Origin: Methanomassiliicoccaceae archaeon
GTDB lineage: Archaea; Thermoplasmatota; Thermoplasmata; Methanomassiliicoccales; Methanomethylophilaceae
NCBI GenBank assembly: GCA_009778575.1
Contig: WRJJ01000004.1
Location: forward strand, 1-44,703
Direction of reading: 5' to 3'
Length of the DNA: 44,703 nt
Shown here piece after piece: positions 37,228 to 44,703 of this stretch (positions are counted from its first letter, which is position 1; each line of letters opens with the position of its first letter). Under the pieces are notes generated by a model. It was given only the letters and a program-made list of their open reading frames with translations, was not told where the DNA came from and ran no database searches. The position numbers and the translations under genes are program-made.

Positions 37228-37375
37228 TAAGAAAATATGCACGACTTTTTCAGGAAAAACTAAGAAAATATGTACGACTTTATGGGCAAATTTAAGAAAA
37301 AATGTACGATTTTTGCAGGAAGAACTAAGAAAATATGCACGACTTTATGGGCAAATTTAAGAAAATATGTACGAC
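37228..37375. repeat. Five-copy tandem array, unit TAAGAAAA(T/A)ATG(T/C)ACGA(C/T), alternating 33/32-bp periods
   Basis: Copies at 37228, 37261, 37293, 37326, 37358; two alternating inter-unit segments (TTTTTCAGGAAAAAC / TTTATGGGCAAATT). Confidence 0.95.
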
Positions 37376-38191
37376 AAGGAAGACGCCCTTCTGCAATCTG
37401 CCGACACTCTTTTCTTTCGTCCGAAGGACAATTGCCGTTGCAAACAAAGAGAAATGATCATTCTTCAAAAAACCGTTTCGAAACTCGACGTAACGGCACC
37501 CGCAAAGCCCATCATTTTTAAGCAAATAACGGATTATGAGAACGTGCCGAGAAAGAGCCGCGGTTCATCGGAGATATTGAAGAGAATGTTCAGGATATCT
37601 CCTGATCCGCATACAAAAAGCGGAAGGCTGATGAGGTCAGTCAGCCGCATCAAATACATAGGGATAGCCGTCGCATTTGCGGCGATCCTCGGCATAGTGT
37701 TCGATAAGAACATCTGGAAGCTCTACAATGCGCACGGAGACCTTCCAAATGCTCTGGAGGGCATGTTCTCCATTCTGATGTCCCTTACCTTTGCAATAAT
37801 CGGGGTGTATCTGATAGTACATGTCCTGCACCCTCATTTCGGGAAGAAACCCATGCCTGCCACCATCGAAAGGATCATGGAGGAGGACCAGGCCGTTGAG
37901 AGCATGTCGAGGGACGAACTCCTTGAGTTCGTGAAAGGGCTGGGAACGAGCGACAAAGAGATCGAGGCCTATCTCAAGACGATCAGCGTGAAGAGGGATG
38001 TCGCAGTGACGCTGGGCATGTCGTTGGTGGCATTCTTCCTGGGAATGTACGGGTACATGACGTCTTATACAATAGGACTCGAAGCGGGGATCGATCCGAA
38101 CATTCTCCCCGTCTCCATCTGCTTCGGGTACATCATATTCTCAAACGTCTACATGATACTGAAGACGATGAATGTCATCTGGGACGTCTGA
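37367..38191 (+). CDS. Membrane protein of unknown function (about 4 TM; true start uncertain: 37367, 37454 or 37589)
   Basis: TM segments YIGIAVAFAAILGIVF, MFSILMSLTFAIIGVYLIVHVL, VAVTLGMSLVAFFLGMYGYM, ILPVSICFGYIIFSNVYMIL. Confidence 0.75.
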   Translation: MYDKEDALLQSADTLFFRPKDNCRCKQREMIILQKTVSKLDVTAPAKPIIFKQITDYENVPRKSRGSSEILKRMFRISPDPHTKSGRLMRSVSRIKYIGIAVAFAAILGIVFDKNIWKLYNAHGDLPNALEGMFSILMSLTFAIIGVYLIVHVLHPHFGKKPMPATIERIMEEDQAVESMSRDELLEFVKGLGTSDKEIEAYLKTISVKRDVAVTLGMSLVAFFLGMYGYMTSYTIGLEAGIDPNILPVSICFGYIIFSNVYMILKTMNVIWDV

Positions 38192-38218
38192 CGTCCGCCA
38201 TCGGAAAGCCGTTCGGCC

Positions 38219-38863
38219 TCATTCTCCCGCTTTGAACAGCTCCGCCTTGACCGTACCGCTTTTATCGATCTCGATCAGCGCATACAGGTTATCCCTCGCC
38301 GGGCCGGGGTTGACGAATGTTGTCCCGTTCACACATTCGATGCCGCGGCTTTCGTGCATGTGGCCGCTCAGCACGAGTATGGGTTTGAACTCGTTCACTA
38401 TCCTCAGTATGGATTTGCTGCCGACGCTTACTCCCGAGGGTGCTTTGTCGTTGATCCCGTACGGCGGAGCGTGGACCATAAGTATCATCCCTTCCTTCGA
38501 TATCGGTTTGAGCATCTTGTAGATGACCTCTTCTTCCAGCTCAAAGGGGGTGCCGAAGGGGGTGGGGTTAGAACCTCCCAGGCCGGCAACATGGAATTTG
38601 TCCAGGACCGTGGTCTTGCCGTGCATGTTGATCGCAAAACTGGACAATGTCCCCGGAATAGAAAGGGGATCGCAGTTCCCGGGCAAAGCGTATACTTTCC
38701 TTTTGATGGAGCTGAGTATCTTCTCGGCGACCCAGTCCGGACCGAAGTCCGTTATGTCACCAAGGATCAGAACGCAGTCGACATTTTCTTTCTCAGCGAC
38801 GGAATTTATCCATCCGGTGACCGACTCGTTTCCATGTATATCCGTAATGACAAGTAATTTCAT
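38219..38863 (-). CDS. Metallophosphoesterase (YfcE/MJ0936-like phosphodiesterase)
   Basis: MKLLVITDIHGNESVT, LILGDITDFG, ALPGNCDPLSI, VLSGHMHESRGI, NPGPARDN. Confidence 0.93.
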   Translation of the reverse strand: MKLLVITDIHGNESVTGWINSVAEKENVDCVLILGDITDFGPDWVAEKILSSIKRKVYALPGNCDPLSIPGTLSSFAINMHGKTTVLDKFHVAGLGGSNPTPFGTPFELEEEVIYKMLKPISKEGMILMVHAPPYGINDKAPSGVSVGSKSILRIVNEFKPILVLSGHMHESRGIECVNGTTFVNPGPARDNLYALIEIDKSGTVKAELFKAGE

Positions 38864-38907
38864 AACCCCATCATTATAGATGATATACTTTAATTTATTC
38901 TACACAA

Positions 38908-38929
38908 TGTATATATTTGTATATACAAA
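38908..38929. repeat. Inverted repeat TGTATATA-TTTG-TATATACA with nested palindrome TTTGTATATACAAA
   Basis: Direct reading, in the 110-bp gap upstream of the phosphodiesterase gene. Confidence 0.9.
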
Positions 38930-38973
38930 AAAAGTTGTTTCATTCTACTCTGACCGTTCGAAATAAGGGGTTT

Positions 38974-39786
38974 TTAGCAATTTAGGGTCTCTTTTGCATC
39001 ATTGTAGAGCTTTTCGGTGGGAAAAAGGTCAACGGATCCCGGCTCGGCGGTTATGAATTCAAGCCCGGTAACGTCTGAGAATTTTTTGCATCCGTTATCA
39101 AACTCTTCCCCTTTGATCCCTATGCCCGTATCTATCTTCACCGCATTCTTGTACCCGTACAGCTGGAAGACCTCTTTGACCGTGTGGATGTCCATTATCT
39201 CAAAGCCTTTGGAGAAATCCAATTCTTTTGAGTATTCGTCCCAATTCCCGGCTATGGCCGGCGTGACGAAGAACATCCCCGTGTACTTCTTTACGAAATC
39301 GCAATAACGCGAATGCCCGCCGACGGCGACGCCTATGCAGTCGTCGCATACTTCTCCGTTCTTATCGCGGAAGACGAAGACCGGCGCGCTGAGGGAGGCG
39401 GAGGCCCATTTGGAGACATCCCATCCCGCGTTGCCGCACATCCCGTAATAAAGGGCGATGACATCGAAGCGGTTCTGTAGAAATCTCAACTGTTCCTCCA
39501 AGGTACGGCGCAGGACATCCGGGTAAACGTGGAGGCCGAGTTTGTTCATTATCACAACGATGTTATATCCCCTGTCGCGGTCGATATCGGTATAGCCGTT
39601 GTTGAAATCCCACTCATCGATCAAAGTGAAAGGAATGCCCTTGAGCTCCAATTTCTTCTTAAGCGTCCCCGCGGGCGGCGTATCCACGACGTAGAGGTTC
39701 TTCTCCTCTTTCTCGGTACTCAAAGAATAAACGATCTCGTCCTCAAGTATGGGACAGCCGACGATGCCCAAGGTTCCTTTGACCAT
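38974..39786 (-). CDS. DUF1638 domain-containing protein
   Basis: 'GIVGCPILEDEIVYSL...VIALYYGMCGNAG...FVFRDKNGEVCDDCIGVAVGG...' pattern of DUF1638. Confidence 0.85.
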   Translation of the reverse strand: MVKGTLGIVGCPILEDEIVYSLSTEKEEKNLYVVDTPPAGTLKKKLELKGIPFTLIDEWDFNNGYTDIDRDRGYNIVVIMNKLGLHVYPDVLRRTLEEQLRFLQNRFDVIALYYGMCGNAGWDVSKWASASLSAPVFVFRDKNGEVCDDCIGVAVGGHSRYCDFVKKYTGMFFVTPAIAGNWDEYSKELDFSKGFEIMDIHTVKEVFQLYGYKNAVKIDTGIGIKGEEFDNGCKKFSDVTGLEFITAEPGSVDLFPTEKLYNDAKETLNC

Positions 39787-39881
39787 GGCTCAGATATTAT
39801 TTAGATAGTATTAATGGTAGTGTTAGCGCCCGCCGGAACGTTTGATACATCCGAGCACATTTCTTCAAAAGACCGAAAGAG

Positions 39882-39965
39882 CGTGGAGGGGGGGATTCGA
39901 ACCCCCGGGTCCTTACGGACAATAGATTAGCAGTCTATCGCCTTACCAGGCTGGGCCACCCCCAC
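39882..39965 (-). tRNA. tRNA-Ser (GCT), class II, no encoded CCA
   Basis: Anticodon stem ATAGA/TCTAT with loop CTGCTAA, long variable arm TGTCCGTAAGGACC, GGTTCGAATCC T-loop, discriminator G. Confidence 0.95.
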
Positions 39966-40089
39966 TTAACGCAACCGAACACGAGTATCTGTATTAAGCT
40001 TTACTATAGGGCGGAATGAGCTTTTTATCTCTACGGGGGAACGGAGAAAAGGATCGACCACAGAGCGTCTATTCCAAAATGCATATCGC

Positions 40090-40134
40090 GAACCATTTAG
40101 TTCGTTAAAAATTTTAGAGAACCATTTGGTTCGT
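40090..40134. promoter_or_regulatory. Two GAACCATTT(A/G)GTTCGT palindromic boxes (40090-40105, 40119-40134) flanking TATA-like TTAAAAATTTTA
   Basis: Direct reading; second box is a perfect GAACCA-TT-TGGTTC inverted repeat; spacing 29 bp; just upstream of the ATPase start. Confidence 0.8.
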
Positions 40135-40173
40135 CAACACTATTTTAAAATACCTCTGGACACATTTCAGAGC

Positions 40174-41541
40174 ATGGATGAATTCATCGGAAGAGAGAAG
40201 GAATTGGCGTACTTGGAGCATATGTATTCTTCGGGCAAACGCCAGACATGCGCCATCTACGGCAGAAGACGCATAGGCAAGACCACTCTCATCGGCAAGT
40301 TCTGCGAAGGTAAGCCTACGCTGTACATCCAGTTCTTCGACGGCACCGAATCCGCTAACCTCTTGGCGATCCGCGACGCTGTTACAGAAATGAAAGGAGA
40401 GGATCCCGGCGCATTCAGGGACTTCCTGGACGCTCTGAAGGCGATCAGGCGGATATGCTCCGAGGAAAGGACGGTGCTCGTGTTTGATGAGTATCCCTAC
40501 CTCACAAAAAGCAGCGGCTACATCTCCTCGGCCGTCCAAAAATTCATCGACCACGATCTCCGGGGCACGAACACCATGCTGATAATCTGCGGTTCGTCCA
40601 TACGCGCGATGAGAAAAGAACTCGAAGATCCAGTGGGCCCTCTTTTCGGCAGGTTCCCGGTCCGCATGGAGATCAAGCCGCTGCCAATGACCGACTGCAG
40701 AAGGTTTCATCCCCAAATGACCGACTTGGATGCAATGAAGGTTTACATGGTGGTAGGCGGGGTCCCCTATTATCATGAGATAATGGATGGGAACACTTTT
40801 GAAGAGTGCATCAGGAACAGCTTCGTCGGGCCCCCAGCACCTCTCTCCGATGAAGCGCTGGTGATGGTCCAAAGAGAACTGTCCCCCTCTTCGTCATACA
40901 TCTCGCTGCTGACATTCATAGCCGGAGGCAGCGTGACCATAAAGGAGCTGGCGGAAAAGATGAGAATATCTGATTCTTTGTGCGGTAGATACGTCAGGGA
41001 CCTTGAGTTCATCGGAATGGTGGAACGCGTAAATCCGATGGCAAATACCCCCAAGGACACAATACTCAGGATAAAGGACAATCTTCTCCGTTTCCATTTC
41101 AGCGTTGTGAGACGGTACGGCTCAAGGCTCAGGGCAGAGGACACAGATGCCGTTTATACGGAAATGGAGCAAGACATCGACACTTTCTTCGGGCAGGCGT
41201 TCGAGGACGTCTGCTCGGAATTCATTCAGAGAAGGTTCGTCTGCAGAGAGATAGGCAAATGGTGGGGGCGCGGCGCATATGGGGATAGGGAGATAGACAT
41301 CGTTGCGGATGCGAGAGAAGGAGGCACAGGTATCTTTCTTTTATGTGAATGCAAGTTCAGGCGCCGAAAGTCTGACTTCTCCGTATTGAACAGGCTTGCC
41401 GATTCAGCGGATTTCGTAAAAGGTCCCAACAACCGCAGACTCGTGCTGTTCTCTATATCGGGTTTCGATGGCGATCTGATCGAACACGCAGAAGGTAGAA
41501 AGGATCTGATGCTGTTCGGCATGGATGATCTGTATCGATGA
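40174..41541 (+). CDS. Archaeal STAND-type ATPase with winged-HTH and C-terminal DUF234/PD-(D/E)XK-like nuclease domain
   Basis: FIGREKELAYLE, IYGRRRIGKTTLI (Walker A), TVLVFDEYPYL (Walker B), HTH 'SVTIKELAEKMRISDSLCGRYVRDLEFIGMV', C-terminal EIDIVAD...FLLCECKF. ATG at 40174 preferred to the TTG at 40126, which lies inside the operator box. Confidence 0.92.
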   Translation: MDEFIGREKELAYLEHMYSSGKRQTCAIYGRRRIGKTTLIGKFCEGKPTLYIQFFDGTESANLLAIRDAVTEMKGEDPGAFRDFLDALKAIRRICSEERTVLVFDEYPYLTKSSGYISSAVQKFIDHDLRGTNTMLIICGSSIRAMRKELEDPVGPLFGRFPVRMEIKPLPMTDCRRFHPQMTDLDAMKVYMVVGGVPYYHEIMDGNTFEECIRNSFVGPPAPLSDEALVMVQRELSPSSSYISLLTFIAGGSVTIKELAEKMRISDSLCGRYVRDLEFIGMVERVNPMANTPKDTILRIKDNLLRFHFSVVRRYGSRLRAEDTDAVYTEMEQDIDTFFGQAFEDVCSEFIQRRFVCREIGKWWGRGAYGDREIDIVADAREGGTGIFLLCECKFRRRKSDFSVLNRLADSADFVKGPNNRRLVLFSISGFDGDLIEHAEGRKDLMLFGMDDLYR

Positions 41542-41610
41542 AAATCTAGCTTACGGTATGTCTATTTCCATAACGGAATCTTTTTGAGGTTATAGCGGAA
41601 AGTGTGTGGA

Positions 41611-42207
41611 TCACTTTCTACAACTCACACCGTAAAGGTCAGATTCCAGGATATTTTTGACATCTTCTATTGGATATCCGAGGCAAGTGATGCTTCCATC
41701 TTCCTCAATGCGAATCTCTATCTGGTTGCACTCTTCTTTTATCGAGTTGCCGTCTTTGAAAAATATTTTCTGATTCTCAGACCCTCTCCATTGTAAGGAT
41801 ATGTTGCGTTCTTCTTCCATGTATCTCCCAGTAATCAATATGTCGGCGCATTCGCATATTTCTGAGAATATCGCAAAAGTCGAAATCTCTTTTTCTTCAT
41901 ACCCTGTGTACAACATAATGTCGATATGTTTTGCTTTGAGTTCATGCATAAGCCAAAGAAGGTTCTCTGCTTGTTGGAGCGGCTCCCCTCCCAGCAGCGT
42001 TACTCCGTCACATCTGTTTTCAATGATTATTTTCAGAAGGTCGTCTCTCTCTATGATTTTGTTAGGGGACGTACTCCACATCGGCCAGTTCCAGCACCCT
42101 TTGCATTTTAAGCTGCAACCCTGAAACCATATTACTGTTCTCCTTCCTGGCCCATATATTTCACATCCGAATTCAATCTCGGCGATATTGAATCTGCTGC
42201 CGTACAT
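41611..42207 (-). CDS. Radical SAM protein, NrdG/4Fe-4S single-cluster (activase-like) type
   Basis: GRRTVIWFQGCSLKCKGCWNWPMW (CxxxCxxC), 'GVTLLGGEPLQQAENLLWLMHELK', 'DIMLYTGY', 'ADILITGRYMEE'. Confidence 0.88.
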   Translation of the reverse strand: MYGSRFNIAEIEFGCEIYGPGRRTVIWFQGCSLKCKGCWNWPMWSTSPNKIIERDDLLKIIIENRCDGVTLLGGEPLQQAENLLWLMHELKAKHIDIMLYTGYEEKEISTFAIFSEICECADILITGRYMEEERNISLQWRGSENQKIFFKDGNSIKEECNQIEIRIEEDGSITCLGYPIEDVKNILESDLYGVSCRK

Positions 42208-42674
42208 CAGACCGTCCGTGTCAATACTAATTGGATTTGCTTTCCGTCAGTTGACTCCTTGATGAAGTATCCTTTCTCTCTTGCTATTGTGACAATTTCG
42301 TTGCGCTTAGCCTCGACAATCTTACGTTTGCGCTCCTCTTCTGCTTTGCGCTCCTCTTCCGCAAGCCTTTCCATTTTTTTGATATATGATTCTTTGTATC
42401 CCGTATCCACAGCTTTCAAAAAAGAGCTTACCGACATCCAATTTTTCAGATTATTTTGGTTCCAAGGATATCTTCCCTCCATATCCGCGGTGGAATCATG
42501 AGTGAATACATATCTGTCTTTTTCCCAAATGAATCTTTCTGAACCATAGTAGTCTATTCTGTCAGTCATTATCATAGTCCCATCTAAGGTGTATTTCTGA
42601 CCAATTGCGTCCAAGGCTTCTAGGAGGCATTCTATATCTGAAAATGGCGTATGCGTTTTTACGATCGCACTCAT
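42207..42674 (-). CDS. DUF1257-like protein with a charged helical insert
   Basis: N-terminal 'SAIVKTHTPFSDIECLLEALDAIG' and C-terminal 'REKGYFIKESTDGKQIQLVLTRTV' resemble DUF1257 (Ycf35-like). Confidence 0.65.
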   Translation of the reverse strand: MSAIVKTHTPFSDIECLLEALDAIGQKYTLDGTMIMTDRIDYYGSERFIWEKDRYVFTHDSTADMEGRYPWNQNNLKNWMSVSSFLKAVDTGYKESYIKKMERLAEEERKAEEERKRKIVEAKRNEIVTIAREKGYFIKESTDGKQIQLVLTRTV

Positions 42675-42895
42675 CTAGATCCGCCTCTTTGCTGAATTTT
42701 GTTTACTGTCGAGGTCCGAATCTGCACATAAAAGTCGTCTGTTGGTTTCACTTCCGCGAACAGTTCATCCGAACCCAATATCTCCTGAAGTGCATCCATG
42801 CATATGTCGCCCCTGAACCCGCTCGTTTTTGCAGAAATCTGCCCGTCTTCGTTAATCTGAATCGTAATTCTCTGTTCTGTCATGTTCTCAGCCAC
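42671..42895 (-). CDS. DUF2997-like protein
   Basis: 'RITIQINEDGQISAKTSGFRGDICMDALQEILG...KPTDDFY' matches the DUF2997 pattern; overlaps both neighbours. Confidence 0.7.
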   Translation of the reverse strand: MAENMTEQRITIQINEDGQISAKTSGFRGDICMDALQEILGSDELFAEVKPTDDFYVQIRTSTVNKIQQRGGSR

Positions 42896-44703
42896 CGATG
42901 CAAATCTTTGCGTTCAGCCGTTTAGCCGTATGTTTCGTTTTTTCTCCCCTTATGTCCTCTTCTTCGACCCCATTTTCAAATGCCAGATAGCGCTGGCCCC
43001 CATGCACATATAACTTGCAATTTGGCTTACAGTCTGGAAGGTCCTCAGGTGGGAATTCGAATGTTTCAACGTTTTTTTCGTTGGTTTTTAAGAGATTTGA
43101 CAACTCTTCATCAGGTACAGAAATTTTTTCCTTCAGTTTATTTAGTTCATCTCTTTGTGAATTAAGAGCTTTTTCTTCCGATTCTTTGTCCCTTTTTAAC
43201 TGTTTCATGGAGGATTGTTTTTTGCCCATCTCTTTGCTCAACTGTTTCTTATGGTTTTTATCCTTTTCTACCCCTATTGTTTTCTTGAGGCCATCTATTT
43301 CTATGCCAACTTTTCTAATACTTTCATCAATGTTAGAGATTTTTTCTTCCTTTTCTTCTATTTCTTTTTCTTTTATGGGAATTTTTTTCTCCCTTTCTGC
43401 TGTCTCTTTGTCAATGTATATGTCATCTTCTAACGATTTGACGATTTTATTTGTGTTTTCGAACAATTTTTTATAATCTCTTAGCTTTTCTTCTCTTCTT
43501 GCGGGAGTCATCAATCCCATTTTTACACTCTTTAATTTTTCTATTTCTTCAGAAAGTTCGCTGATCCTCTGTTTCGCTCCGAGCTTTGCCCGATTGAAAG
43601 TATCTGTCTTTGACTTATGCTCATAAATCTCTTTTTCTACTCTATTGAGTATTGCTTTTCTGCCATCCAGTGCAACCATCCACTTCTTATCTGCCTCGTC
43701 CCATTTTGTATAGAGCGGGTCTTCATAAGCACCCTTAGGAAGTGCTGGAGGATATATCGTGAACTCAAAGTACACATGGCAGTATAGAAGGTTCCTTGTG
43801 AATTTTGTTCGACCGATCAGTTTTTCTTCATCATAATCAAAATATTCGTCGATGTCCTCCGCTAAAACGTCCTCTTCCACATTGTATTCTTCCTCTACTT
43901 TCCTCACCAATGATGGTTGATCCAGAAATCTTATCTCTTTCGATTTTATATCATTTATTTTCACAGAGTCAGAGAGCTTCCATCTTCTCTGAAAACCGTT
44001 TACATATTTCTCATGATCTTTCTGTGTCCGTTCCGATGTCCAGTTCACGTTTCCGTCGACGATGTCAGAAGGCGAGAACAAAGAAACAGCACCGTTGGAT
44101 AAGGTTGAAAAAACAGGAACATCGCTTTCCGCCAACCAGGTCTCGTTGGAATACTTTTTGATACGTGTGATGTCCTTTTCCTTCTTGCCATCTATTATAA
44201 TTGTTGTGGCAGAATACTTCGTGTCTTCGGGGAGTACCTTGACCATAGTCTCATAATTTGTTATAGGAAAGAGCGCAGTAATTTCATTCCAATTTCTCTC
44301 CATTTTGTCTTGTATGGTTTTCGAGTATGTCCCCGGAAGAGAAAGTGTATCGTATAGATGAATCTCCTCGATGGTACTCTTCTGCGCACCTTCTGGTCTC
44401 TTCTGTTCCTGCGAATAGTACTCTGTACGACCATCCGACACCCAGAATTGTTTGCAGAATGTCCTATATTGAGACTCGCTCTCGTTCTCACTGAGTGCTG
44501 TTCCGCACTCCATCGAACTGTCTGGGAAAAGCCACGCTTGGCATTTCTGGCCGCCTACAGGGCGCGTAATACAAACTCCTCCTTCTTGTTTGAGTCCGAA
44601 TCGAATATAGCACATACCTTTTATTGAGTCCAAACTAGCATTTTTATCTTCACTTCCCAGCAGGAGATAAACTCTACAGCCCTTGTTAGAAACTTGTTCA
44701 CAT
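42888..44703 (-). CDS. Long coiled-coil protein of unknown function (5' end lies outside the window)
   Basis: Frame is open to the window edge (upstream of the TTG at 44633 it reads CEQVSNKGCRVYLLLGSEDKNAS...); central K/E-rich coiled coil of about 190 aa, C-terminal 'CKPNCKLYVHGGQRYLAFENG'. Confidence 0.85.
   Translation of the reverse strand, partial: CEQVSNKGCRVYLLLGSEDKNASLDSIKGMCYIRFGLKQEGGVCITRPVGGQKCQAWLFPDSSMECGTALSENESESQYRTFCKQFWVSDGRTEYYSQEQKRPEGAQKSTIEEIHLYDTLSLPGTYSKTIQDKMERNWNEITALFPITNYETMVKVLPEDTKYSATTIIIDGKKEKDITRIKKYSNETWLAESDVPVFSTLSNGAVSLFSPSDIVDGNVNWTSERTQKDHEKYVNGFQRRWKLSDSVKINDIKSKEIRFLDQPSLVRKVEEEYNVEEDVLAEDIDEYFDYDEEKLIGRTKFTRNLLYCHVYFEFTIYPPALPKGAYEDPLYTKWDEADKKWMVALDGRKAILNRVEKEIYEHKSKTDTFNRAKLGAKQRISELSEEIEKLKSVKMGLMTPARREEKLRDYKKLFENTNKIVKSLEDDIYIDKETAEREKKIPIKEKEIEEKEEKISNIDESIRKVGIEIDGLKKTIGVEKDKNHKKQLSKEMGKKQSSMKQLKRDKESEEKALNSQRDELNKLKEKISVPDEELSNLLKTNEKNVETFEFPPEDLPDCKPNCKLYVHGGQRYLAFENGVEEEDIRGEKTKHTAKRLNAKICIGG

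Noticed and set aside
37228-37375. CRISPR array
   Set aside because: Units are contiguous and the inter-unit segments are themselves repeated (two alternating types) rather than unique spacers; no cas genes nearby.
40126-40173. TTG start at 40126 for the ATPase (as in the ORF track)
   Set aside because: It lies inside the second palindromic box; the ATG at 40174 starts directly at the conserved FIGREKELAYLE motif.
1-44703. Insertion sequences, prophage or integrase genes
   Set aside because: No transposase, integrase or structural phage motif was recognised in any listed frame.

Overview
This 44.7-kb window is archaeal. The gene content and order (aIF2alpha/Nop10/S27e/L44e operon, exosome-proteasome superoperon, MvhADG-HdrA hydrogenase operon, DUF1638, intron-containing tRNA-Tyr) suggest a methanogen of the Methanomassiliicoccales/Thermoplasmata type; that placement is an inference. 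Most of the window is core genome: translation, exosome, proteasome and SRP19 genes, TyrRS, rpiA, NAD(P)HX repair, transporters and two tRNAs. The accessory parts are: (i) an AT-rich, overlapping operon at the right edge (NrdG-like radical SAM, DUF1257-like, DUF2997-like, and a long coiled-coil protein that runs off the window), which is the best candidate for an uncharacterised system; (ii) a STAND-type ATPase/nuclease gene whose promoter lies between two GAACCATTTRGTTCGT palindromes; (iii) a five-copy 32/33-bp tandem array, each copy carrying ATG-YAC-GAY, upstream of a membrane protein; (iv) a large HRDC-DUF4011-SF1 helicase-Vsr-like nuclease; (v) a Fic protein; (vi) a small membrane-protein cassette with two tiny coupled ORFs. 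Also notable are a perfect 10-bp inverted repeat with a start codon as its 3-nt loop, a duplicated HdrA with a probable TTG start, and a membrane-anchored RING-like zinc protein next to the proteasome/exosome operon. All calls come from reading the sequence; no database search was run.
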